Shown here piece after piece: positions 25,574-35,400 of a stretch of 64,000 nt of DNA. Below the pieces are notes generated by a model that was not told the DNA's origin, made no database searches, and saw nothing but the letters and a program-made list of their open reading frames with translations. Positions within the stretch are counted from its first letter, which is position 1, and each line of letters starts with the position of its first letter. The DNA comes from Desulfovibrio desulfuricans (GTDB lineage: Bacteria; Desulfobacterota; Desulfovibrionia; Desulfovibrionales; Desulfovibrionaceae): positions 124,001-188,000 of the forward strand of contig NZ_JANFYZ010000003.1 in NCBI RefSeq assembly GCF_024460775.1. The letters are read 5' to 3'. The translations under genes and the position numbers were made by a program.

Positions 25574-25908
25574 CGCGATTCCGGCGTATCCGGTACGCAA
25601 GTCGGATTTATTACGCAGTCGCGGCATGGATTTTATTGTGAAGTCCTTGCCGTGACTGCGTCGTTGAACAGAAGATACGGAATAATCGCGGCATAAATGG
25701 TGCAAGACATTCCTGGCTTGCGTTGCTTGCATGACAGGGTAATGCGGCGCTGACGCAACACAGGTTTTTGCCTGCGCGTTCTCAATACCCGCTGTATTCA
25801 TTCAATATTTCATGCGGTTCATGTTTACTTTGCATACAGCGAGGTTTATGTTTTTTACACCGCCCGGCACATACGCCATGTGCGAATCCATCAGATGACG
25901 AGGCTCCC
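25574..25908. other. Intergenic region upstream of the sigma-54 activator
   Basis: An imperfect long inverted repeat (ACGCAGTC at 25613-25620, GACTGCGT at 25654-25661, with CGGCA/TGCCG inside) lies 40 bases after the permease stop. I could not place a regulator promoter with confidence. Confidence 0.5.
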
Positions 25909-27864
25909 ATGCTGCCAGCCAGTTTCAAACCGCGTATTCTTTGCGTTTCCATTTATGATGAAATGGCCCAGCTTGTGCGCCACTCCGCAGGCCAGTTCGG
26001 CGTTGAGGTTGATGTGTTTGATGGCGGCATTTACAATAGCGGGCACCTCCACGCGCTTGAGGTGGAAAACCGTTACGATGTTATCATCAGCCAGGCGGGA
26101 ACGGCCATCGCCATCCAGCAGATGGTCAAAACACCAGTCGTGCCCATCCAGATTACAGCCAACGATATTGTCACCCCCCTGCGCGAAGCGTCAGAGCGTC
26201 ATCAGAACCTGCTCTGCATCACTTACGACAGCAATCTGAGCGTTGATATTGAATCGCTGGCGGCCTTTGCACGACTTAAAAATTTTCGTCAGGTCATCTA
26301 CCGCAACGAGCAGGACTTCAACAGTATCATTGCCCGCCTTCCCACGCTGAAAGATGTTGCCATTGTCGGATTTGGCGGATGCGTCATTGAAAAGGCGGCG
26401 CAGTATGGCCTGCCCTACTATCTCATACGCTCCAGCAAGGACAGCGTGCATCAGGCTGTGCTTTCCGCCCGCAATATTGTTGACCAGCACATCAAGGAGC
26501 GTACCCGCTCCCGCCGCCTGAACAATATTATCAACTATTCCCTCAGCGGCATTGTTTCCGTCAATCGAGACAAAACCATTGCCATCTGCAACCGCCCGGC
26601 AAAGCAGATGCTTGACCTGCACGGCAAAAAGCTGGTGGGCATGAACATTGATGCCCCGTCAACGCCGCCGGAACTCAAGCAGATGCTCGGCAACGGTGAA
26701 TACACAGTGGACAAGGTATTGCCCCTCAAGGGCAAGACCCTGGTGGTCAACCGCGTGCCTATCCGCGTGCGCGAGCATGACCAGGGCACCATCATTGTTT
26801 TTCAGGAACTTTCCAAAATCCAGAAAATCGAAGCTGAGGCCCGCGTACAGCTTGCCAGCAAGGGCTTGGTGGCAAAATACAATTTTTCGGACATTATCGG
26901 TTCAAAAAACACCCTTGGCCCGGTTGTGGCCGAAGCCAAGCGCTATGCCCGCAGCAGCGCATCCATTCTCATTGAAGGAGAAACAGGCTCCGGCAAGGAG
27001 CTTTTTGCCCAGAGCATCCACAATTTCAGCGAGCGCAAAAAAGGCCCCTTTGTGGCCCTGAACTGCGCGGCCCTGCCCGAGCACCTGCTGGAAAGCGAAC
27101 TTTTTGGCTATGAGGAAGGGGCTTTTACCGGCGCGCGCAAGGGCGGCAAGCCGGGCATGTTTGAACTGGCTCACCGGGGAACGCTGTTTCTGGATGAAAT
27201 CAGCGAAATGAGCCTCGCAACACAGGTGCGCCTGCTGCGTACCTTGCAGGAAAAAGAAATCTTCCGCATTGGCGGCGACCGCGTAATCAACATTGACGTC
27301 CGCATCATTGCGGCGTCAAACCGCGACCTCTACGCCATGGCGCAAGAAGGTTCTTTTCGGCGCGATCTGTTCTTCAGGCTCAATATCTTGCCGCTGCAAA
27401 TACCGCCGCTGCGCAAGCGCAAGGAAGACATTCCCACGCTCATTGCCCATTTTATCAAAAAGAACCATCAACACGTGGCCGGGCGCAGCCGCCTCAAGTT
27501 TGACGATGCAACGCTTTCCGCACTGTCAGCGCACGGTTGGCCGGGCAATGTGCGCGAACTGGAGCATATTCTGGAGCGCGTGTTTACCCTCTATGACGAA
27601 CAACAGGACTTTGACGCGCTGATTACAGACATCATGCGGCGACACTGCCTGCGGCAGGGCATGGCTGGCCCATGCCATCCGCTGGATGATGTTTTGCAGG
27701 TGCCGCGCGGCACCATGGCAGAGATGGAGCGCTTCATTCTGGAGGCCTCGCTTGAAGAGCACGGCGGCAACAAAAAAGCCCTGGCTGACGCTCTTGGCAT
27801 CAGCCGCGTGACCGTGTGGAAAAAACTCAAGGAGCTTGAAGGCGAAGAGCAGGGGCAGGACTGA
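25909..27864 (+). CDS. PrpR-type sigma-54-dependent transcriptional activator
   Basis: A 651-residue protein from the ATG at 25909 (MLPASFKPRILCVS), with ACGAGG about 7 bases upstream. Domains: PrpR_N sensor (about 1-175), PAS (about 195-300), AAA+ sigma-54 interaction domain (about 325-550) with Walker A GETGSGKE at 357, the sigma-54 contact loop GAFTGAR at 404 and Walker B LFLDEISEM, then a Fis-type helix-turn-helix (NKKALADALGISRVTVWKKLKEL). PrpR_N domains bind small organic acids. Three sigma-54 promoters upstream in the same locus are the obvious targets (inference). Confidence 0.93.
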   Translation: MLPASFKPRILCVSIYDEMAQLVRHSAGQFGVEVDVFDGGIYNSGHLHALEVENRYDVIISQAGTAIAIQQMVKTPVVPIQITANDIVTPLREASERHQNLLCITYDSNLSVDIESLAAFARLKNFRQVIYRNEQDFNSIIARLPTLKDVAIVGFGGCVIEKAAQYGLPYYLIRSSKDSVHQAVLSARNIVDQHIKERTRSRRLNNIINYSLSGIVSVNRDKTIAICNRPAKQMLDLHGKKLVGMNIDAPSTPPELKQMLGNGEYTVDKVLPLKGKTLVVNRVPIRVREHDQGTIIVFQELSKIQKIEAEARVQLASKGLVAKYNFSDIIGSKNTLGPVVAEAKRYARSSASILIEGETGSGKELFAQSIHNFSERKKGPFVALNCAALPEHLLESELFGYEEGAFTGARKGGKPGMFELAHRGTLFLDEISEMSLATQVRLLRTLQEKEIFRIGGDRVINIDVRIIAASNRDLYAMAQEGSFRRDLFFRLNILPLQIPPLRKRKEDIPTLIAHFIKKNHQHVAGRSRLKFDDATLSALSAHGWPGNVRELEHILERVFTLYDEQQDFDALITDIMRRHCLRQGMAGPCHPLDDVLQVPRGTMAEMERFILEASLEEHGGNKKALADALGISRVTVWKKLKELEGEEQGQD

Positions 27865-27995
27865 CCCCAAGTGGTGCGAGTATGACCCGAAGCCAATCGC
27901 GGCTGGTTTTGCCTTTGCATTTTGCCCTACAGTTTTCTGCGCTTTGACCGATCAGATGGATGCACAGGTTCGCACAAGCGGCCAAGGAGCAAGCC

Positions 27996-28178
27996 ATGGA
28001 CGATGTGAAGATGGGCATGAGCGTAAGCCTGGCCAGAAGCGCCTTGAACATTCAGGCCAACATGTCTGCAGCGCTTATCAGTGGCACTATTGATAAGGGC
28101 GCGGAAATGGAGCAGAACATGCGCAGCCAAGGGCTTGCCGCCGAGGGCATTGGCGGAAAGCTGGACGTGCAGGCATAA
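27996..28178 (+). CDS. Small conserved-looking protein, possibly YjfB-like
   Basis: A 60-residue frame starting at 27996 after a strong AAGGAGC. The product (MDDVKMGMSVSLARSALNIQ...) is an amphipathic, Met/Ala/Ser-rich helix followed by a Gly-rich end, with no signal peptide. The pattern faintly resembles small YjfB-type putative motility proteins, but I cannot confirm this. It is followed 22 bases later by a strong hairpin, which supports a real transcript. Start site, length and terminator together are the basis for calling it. Confidence 0.55.
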   Translation: MDDVKMGMSVSLARSALNIQANMSAALISGTIDKGAEMEQNMRSQGLAAEGIGGKLDVQA

Positions 28179-28200
28179 TACGCTTTGCCGTACGAAGAGG

Positions 28201-28231
28201 AACAGCCGCCGGGTTTTACCCGGCGGCTGTT
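28201..28231. terminator. Strong hairpin after the small gene
   Basis: Perfect 14-base arms (AACAGCCGCCGGGT and complement) with a TTT loop. There is no long T-run downstream, but the stability suggests a transcript end. Confidence 0.7.
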
Positions 28232-28426
28232 GCGCGTTACGAGGACATGCCAGGAATCAGGATCAGCCTGCGGCCCGGCTGCAAGCGGCCATTTTGCGCA
28301 TTCCGCTGCCGCCGTTCCGGCGGTTTTTCGTTTATCCGCACTCGTTGACAAATACCCGCAGAGTAGTAAGGCTGTATGCGCCGGTTCCCGGCCCAGATTC
28401 TGCCCATATCCGCACAAGGAGTTTTT

Positions 28427-29350
28427 GTGAAAATTCTTGTAACACCCCGTTCTTTCGGCAAAACCAATCCCGAGCTGTTTGACCGTCTGGCCCAGGCCGG
28501 GCTGGAAGTGATACGCAACGACACGGGCGGCATTCTCTCCGCCGAGCAGATGAAGGAAAAGCTGGCCGACTGCGCTGGCGTTATTCTTGGCGTTGATCCC
28601 ATGGACGCCCCTGTGCTGGCTGCTGCCCCCGCCCTCAAGGCCATTGCCAAATACGGCGTTGGGCTGGACAACATCGACCTTGCGGCCTGCAAGGAGCGCG
28701 GCATCGCGGTCTCGCGCACCGTAGGGGCCAACAGCAATGCCGTTGCCGACTACGCCCTGACCCTCATGCTCATGGTGGCGCGCAAGGCCGGGCTCATTGA
28801 CCGCCGCTGCCGCCAGAAAGACTGGGGCAAGATCACCAGCATTGACCTGTACGGCAAAACCATCGGTATCATCGGCCTTGGGGCCATTGGCCGCTGCGTG
28901 GTCAAACGCGCACAGGGTTTTGGCATGAAGATTCTGGCCCACGACGTTGTGTGGGACGATGCCTGGGCCGCCAAGGAAGGCGTGGAACGCGCAGACGTTG
29001 ACCGCATTTGCCGCGAGGCCGATTTCATCACCCTGCACACGGTGCTGACGGACGAAACCCGCAACCTCATCAATGCCCAGCGCCTTGCAAGCATGAAAAA
29101 GACCGCCGTGCTGATCAACACCGCGCGCGGAGGACTCATTGACGAAGCTGCCCTGCTGGCAGCCCTGAAAGAGGGCAGCATCTACGGCGCGGGCCTTGAC
29201 GTATTTGAACAGGAGCCCCCGGCTGATCCGGCGTGGTATGAGCTGGACAACCTTGTGATGGGTTCGCACTGCTCGTCCTCCACCGCTGGAGCCACGGAAA
29301 CCATGGGCAACATGGCTGTGGACAACCTGTTGCGCGATCTGGGGCTGTAA
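28427..29350 (+). CDS. NAD-dependent 2-hydroxyacid dehydrogenase (PGDH-like)
   Basis: A 307-residue D-isomer-specific 2-hydroxyacid dehydrogenase. The GTG at 28427 follows AAGGAG by 5 bases; an ATG at 28376 is in frame but has no site. The NAD motif GLGAIGRCVV, the catalytic Arg in INTARGG, the Glu in FEQEPP and the His in GSHCSS are present. It lacks the ACT domain of many SerA proteins. It could interconvert a 2-hydroxy and a 2-oxo acid feeding the adjacent locus, or be a separate phosphoglycerate dehydrogenase-like enzyme. It has its own leader after a terminator. Confidence 0.87.
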   Translation: MKILVTPRSFGKTNPELFDRLAQAGLEVIRNDTGGILSAEQMKEKLADCAGVILGVDPMDAPVLAAAPALKAIAKYGVGLDNIDLAACKERGIAVSRTVGANSNAVADYALTLMLMVARKAGLIDRRCRQKDWGKITSIDLYGKTIGIIGLGAIGRCVVKRAQGFGMKILAHDVVWDDAWAAKEGVERADVDRICREADFITLHTVLTDETRNLINAQRLASMKKTAVLINTARGGLIDEAALLAALKEGSIYGAGLDVFEQEPPADPAWYELDNLVMGSHCSSSTAGATETMGNMAVDNLLRDLGL

Positions 29351-29396
29351 GCAGCTTCACTGCCTGAATAGTGCGCGCCTGTGGGCGCGAAATGCA

Positions 29397-29431
29397 GCCC
29401 GCCCGCATCCTCCAGGAGAATGCGGGCGGGC
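29397..29431. terminator. Terminator between dehydrogenase and adhesin genes
   Basis: GCCCGCCCGCAT pairs with ATGCGGGCGGGC around an 11-base loop. It lies between two convergent genes and probably serves both. Confidence 0.8.
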
Positions 29432-29465
29432 CTGTTATTGACTGCTTAGAAGAGCATGCGCTCCA

Positions 29466-32400
29466 CTAGCCGCCCTGATTGGTCGTCAGATGCTGCACGG
29501 CAACCTGTACGGCTTCACTCCCGCTGTCGGTAGTTATAGTTGTGCTGTGCACATCCCACACGGTGCCATTGCTCGCAGTCTGCGTTGTGGTTGTCCATGA
29601 ATGCGAAGCATCAAATGACACAGCGGTACTGCCGTCACTGCCAGTACTGATGGAAACCCCGGTTTTGGACGCAATTTCTGCCATATCGGTGAGGTTGTTC
29701 AAGGCATCGCCGGAAGTACTGACCATTACCTCCACGCCTGTGATGCCGTCTACGCCCTTGGCATGTTCCGCTCCTGTAAACAGGGCATCCACACTGCCGC
29801 CCTTGACCAGCAGCATGTCTGTGCCGCTGCCGCCGTCAATGGTGTCGCCCTGATGGAACACCAGCACATCGTTGCCTGCGCCGCCATACAAATGGTTGCC
29901 GCCGCCATCGGTGGCGAAGGTATTGGCTCCGCCGTCAAGGAAGTCGTTGCCTGTCCCGCCGTAGAGATGGTCATTGCCAGCGTCGCCATAGAGGTGGTCG
30001 CCTGCATTGCCGGCATAGAGGGTATCGTTGCCTTCTCCACCATACAATTCATTGTGCCCTGCACCACCGTAGAGGATGTCGTCCCCAGCGCCGCCGTAAA
30101 GGATATCGTCATGGCTGCCGCCAATCAGGATGTCGCTGCCAGCTCCGCCTGCGGCCTCATAGACATGCGTCGAGGAGTTCTCCTGGGCGAAGAGCAAATG
30201 GCCGCCTTGGCCATCCCAGTTGTCAGTATTGATATCCACAGAGATAGTGCCGCTTGCCTGCCCGTTGGTGGCATGACCGTCAGACACTGTATAGCCAAAA
30301 GTGTCCTTCAGGTCCGAGCCTGCCTCGTGCAGGGCAGCCAGCTTGCTTATGGAATCGTAGCTGGAATCAAGCTTGTAATCGCCATAGGAGAACATATCCT
30401 TATGCGTTTCATCAGCGGTAAAGGTCAGCGTACCGAACGCGCCATGCACCTCTGTGGTGCCCTGCGGAACAGCATTCAGCTCGTGCCCGTTCACGGAAAA
30501 CGCCAGGTGATCCCCCAGATCAACGTCTGTGGCTGAAAGCGCATGACTTGAGGCATCAAGGTGCGCCACCGGAGCATCATTGGTGCCGGTGATGTTGACA
30601 ACAACGTCATGGCTTACCGTGCCGCCTTGCCCGTCATTCACTGTAACGGTAAAGGTTTCCGTGGCTTTCGCCCCCTGGGCCAGTTCGTGGTTGGTCAGGG
30701 TGTATTTGTAGTTGCCGGAGGCGTCCAGAGTCAGCTGCCCGTAATGCCCATCAACAACTGCATTTGTTCCACCAGAAGCCGTGGCGCTGTTAGAGCCGTA
30801 GGCAAGGCTGTATGTCAGGGCATCAGTGGTGTCCACGTCCGTAGCCCCCAGATTGCCGGTGAGTGGGCTTGCCCCCTCCACAATGGAAAGGCTGGGCGCG
30901 GTGAAGGTGGGGTCGTTGTTCACGCCCTTGAGGGTGATTGCCAGGGTCTGGCTGGTTTCCACGCCGTATTTGTCCACGGTCACAACGGTAAATGAGCCAC
31001 CAGCGGTTGCAACATCCTTGCCCTGGGCCTCGAGGCTCTTGGCGTAAGCAGCATCAAGCGTATAGGTGTAATTCTTGCCATCAAGCTTGAGTGTACCGTG
31101 CCCGTCATGCAGCTCCGTCACATACTTGCCGCCAGACATGATGTAGTAGGTCAGCGTGTCGCCATCCACATCGGTGGCGGCAATGGTGCCCGAAAGCGTC
31201 TGAACGCTAGCGCCATTATCTGTAAGCGTTGTTGCGTCAGCATTAAAGGCTTCCATTTTGGGGGCGTCATTGGTGCCTGTGATAGTGACGGCAACCTTTG
31301 CTGTATCTGTTGCTCCGGCTGCATCGCTCACGCCGATTCTGGCGTCGATGGTCAGGGTTTCACCCTGGGCCAGATGCGCAATACCGCCCTTGTCGCCCTG
31401 GAAGTTGTAGGTGCCGTCCTTGTTCAGTTCCAGCAGGCCCATGAGCACAGCACCAGATGAAGCGCTGGTGCCCACATGCCAGCCAGAGGCGTCCTTGTAA
31501 GCGTAAACATCCTCTGTGACGGAAGTGCTGCCCGATGCGATGGCCTGCCCGTTGAGCTTGAGCGTGAGGCTGTCGCCTGCATCAACATCGTACGTCACGG
31601 CCGTTCCGCCGACTGTCAGGTTTGCCTGCCCGTCAGCCACAAAGAGGGCCGCGCCCGAGCCAGCCACGCTGGAACCATCGGCATGGAGGGTAATGACAGG
31701 GGCATCGTTGACACCATTCACTGTGATTGTGAGGGGCGCATCGGTGTAGCCGCCATGTCCATCGCTCGCGCGGACAGTGAAGGTCACTTCATGCGATTTT
31801 CCGTCGCCAAGCTGCTGCACAGCCTCGCTACTGGTATTGAGATGGAATTCGTACTTGCCATCCTTGCCCATGATCAGGGTGCCATAATCCTTGTCCGTGA
31901 CCATGCCCGTGGATTTGCCGTCGCTGCCGACAATGGCGAAGCTAAGCGCATCCTTGGGCGCGCCAGCCGCGGTTACGTCCGGATCTGTAGCGGTAATGGA
32001 GCCCTTGGCCACCATGTCCGCCGGGGAATCTTCCGTTACCGCGACATCAGAACCAGCCACCAGCACAGGGGCGCTGGGCTTGTCGTTGGCGTAATTAAGA
32101 TCGGCGGACAGTTTGACTTCCACCTTGTCGCCAGCAGTGTTGCCATTGGAAAGAGTCAGCATTGCGCTGTCTTCCATATGCCCGCTGTAGTTCGTGCCGC
32201 CAGCGGGAGCCGCATAGGTGTACGAGAAATTACCGTTGCTGCCCTTGGTGACAGTAAATATGCCGCCGAGCTTGCCTGCAACCGTGTACGAGGTCGGTTC
32301 GAGCTTGTCTGTTTCCCCCCTGTCAACATCGGCCAGGGTGAAGGACCCAGAGGGGTCTGTTTGCGCCCATGTGCCGTCCGCGTGCTGTTCCAGGGCCACG

Positions 32401-35400
32401 GTGTCGCTTTGCGAAACCACGTATGGCTTGTCGTTGCTGCCATTGATGGTGATGGTAATAGTTCTGTAATCGCTGCCGTTGGTGACCGTAAACTTTTGAA
32501 TGATCGTATCCGTTTTTGTCAGCGCCTGCACGTCCGGATGGTCATTGTTCAGCGTGTAGCTGTATCTGCCATTGGGCAACAAGGTAATCGTTCCGTATTT
32601 ATCTGAAATAACGGATGTCTCATGCCCAGCCCCGTCAATCAGGAACATATCGGCATCATACTTGCCATTGTTGCTCGGCGTTACGCTGCCCGCGGTAACA
32701 GTTTTGCCAGTATGTTGTTCACCAATCAGGCCGTCTTCCTGTACGGAATCAGCCACATCCTTGATCGGGAGATTGCCGAACTTGGTGCCGTCTCCGCCAA
32801 CACCATCGCCCATCTTGCCCACATTGATGATCAGCTCAATGGGCTTTTCGGCCACGGCGTTATGGTCGTCACGCGCATAGATGGTGAACGTTTCCGTGGT
32901 GGTGTCACCACTGGCATGATTTTTCACATAATTCTGGTAGTTGCTGCCCGCCCGATCCAGCACGTATTGGTACGTGCCATTGGGGCTGATGATCAGCGTA
33001 CCGTATTCACCCTTTATTTCCTGAACAAGATTGCCCGAACCGCCTTTTTCAACAGCAAAGAACGTAAGGCTGGAGCCATGATCCTTGTCAGTCACGAGGT
33101 CCGCAGTATTGAGCGTACCGCGCACCACAGGGTCGCCAGAAGGGGAAGAAAACAATGAGCCATTGGACCAGCCCGCAATTTCATCAGAATCCACCACAAT
33201 GACACGTTCAGCACCAACCACGGTGGAGAGAAAAGAACTCACGTCCTTTCCGAGATTCAGACTGGTGAGCAGGTTATCGAGCCTGCCAAAATCATCAAGA
33301 GTTTTGGCCGCGCCGTTGGCAACCTTGGTCAGCCAATTTTGCACATCGTCCCATCCGTGGAAGAAGTCGATGATCTTACCGAATGGGCCAGAATGGCTCT
33401 TCACCTCGTCCATGATGTTATCTATGCCCTGAGTGACATATGCCCTGATGAGATCTGGGTGGTCAGTCAGATAGGTAATGGCAGTGGCGGGGTTCGCCAG
33501 AGTGGTAAAGCTGGCGTCCTCATTCCCCCCGGTAAAGGCATCCGTGTAGTCCTGCACCGTAAACGATGGGGCCGCGGCCTTCACCACCGGCACATCGTTG
33601 GTGCCGTTGATGGTAATGCTGAGAGAGCCGTCAATGGACTGACCATGCGAAGCACTGTCGCTGTGGGCGGTTATGCCGAGGTTCACACTGACATTTTCAC
33701 CCTGGGCCAGACCGTTGAATGCCGTGCTGCTGGTATTGGGCGTGAAGGTATAGGAACCATCTTCATTCACATGCAATGTGCCGTAGTCGCCAACCTTGTA
33801 GTCATACCCGGCAGTGGCATTGCCGCTGCCGCCAACATCATGCGTCCCCGTGCCGTCAGTATAGGACAGGGTCTTGTATGTGTAGGTGCTGTAGCTGTCT
33901 TTCTCCGCGCCTGCGGTGAGGTTCTTGAGGGCATGTCCATCGGCATCCAGATTGGTATCCGGATCATTCACTCCAAGATGCCCGCGAATAACCCCGGCAG
34001 CGAGTGTTCCACCGCTGGCATCAACAGGTTGTGCCTTGTTGGCGCCCAGCTTGTCAGCTTCGGTATAGTGCAGAACGCCCTGGATTGAACCTGTGACGCC
34101 GTCTTCCTTGACGGTCAGGGCGTTGCCTGCCAGCTTGCCTGCGGCATCCTCACCTGTGATGGTAATGACAATGGGCTTGATTTCAGAATACGCGCCGTCG
34201 GCATCCTTGACGCGCACATAGAAGGTATCGGTAACAGAACTGCCCTTGGCAAGGGACGTCAGATCTTCTGTCCGCTCATAACGGTATTCGCCAGTGGCCT
34301 GATCAATAATCAGGCGACCGTACGTGCCTTGCTGAACTGGTGTGTCGCCAGAGTAGTCAGTGGTGGACTTTACCAGCGAGAAGGTGAAACCCGAAGATAC
34401 CGTCTGGGCTGTGCCCCCGGTCTGTTCATAATCCAGCAGTTCTACCTGTCCGGTCGTGGAATGCGCATCACTTTCAGTAAGGGTGACGGCAGGGGCCTGC
34501 GTAATGATGGGCCTGTCGTTGGCGCCCTCAATGCGTATGGAAACTGGGGCCTTGGCCACATCCGTATTGGTTGCAGTGTCATGAACGACTACCGAGAAAT
34601 TGTCCTCTGTGTGTTCATGAAAGTTCTTTTCCTGCACATCCGCATCGGTATTGTCCACAGTGTAGACGTATTTGAACACGGACGTGCCGTTGGCGTCAGT
34701 ATGCGAGGTATCCTTGGAGATTGTCAGCGAACCGTTTTCCAGCTTGATGACAATGTTGCCGCTGGCATCTTTGGCGGCCTGCCCCACGTCAAGAGTGCTG
34801 GCAGAACCACCCGTAAGGGTCAGCTTGCCATCGGCATCTATGCTGGCTGTGCCCGTTTGCAGACCTGTGCCAGCCATGAGGGCATTCAGATCGCAGTTCT
34901 TGCCGTCCACCTGAATAACATAGTGCAGCTTGGCACTTTCAGCAGCGGAGGCGAGAGCGTTGTTGTCCGTGGTGTCAGCATCATGCGCGCCAATGTAGCC
35001 AGTGGCAGTGCGTACGCCAGCGCTACCGTCCTGCATTTTGGCGGCATTGGCAGCAGCAGCGGCACTGGTGACCGGGTTTACCCCAGACTCCACAACGGCA
35101 TTGCTGGGCGTGACCCAGCCAGTATTGATAATGGTGGGATCGTCCTTGCCGTTAATTGTAACCGTGATGGTTTGCAGGCTGTACGCGCCGTATTTGTCCA
35201 CCACGGCAATCTGGAAGGTTTCGGGAAGCGTTTCACCCTTGTCCAGGCTGATGACGGCGGCGTTATTCTTGGCGAGGGTGTAAGTGTATTCACCCGTCTG
35301 CTGGTTGATGCTCAGCGTACCGTAGTTGCCTGCCACAGACGAAGTCATTGCAGGGGTATTGCCAGTTTCGGTAACGCTGTAGTCCACGATGCCGAAGGTA

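Noticed and set aside
25708-25726. A possible fourth sigma-54 promoter (TGGCTTGCGTTGC) before the regulator gene
   Set aside because: The GG and GC elements are not at the required 12-base spacing.
24485-25801. A 438-codon minus-strand frame opposite the DASS permease
   Set aside because: Same situation: the His/Gln-rich product is the complement of a real membrane protein gene.
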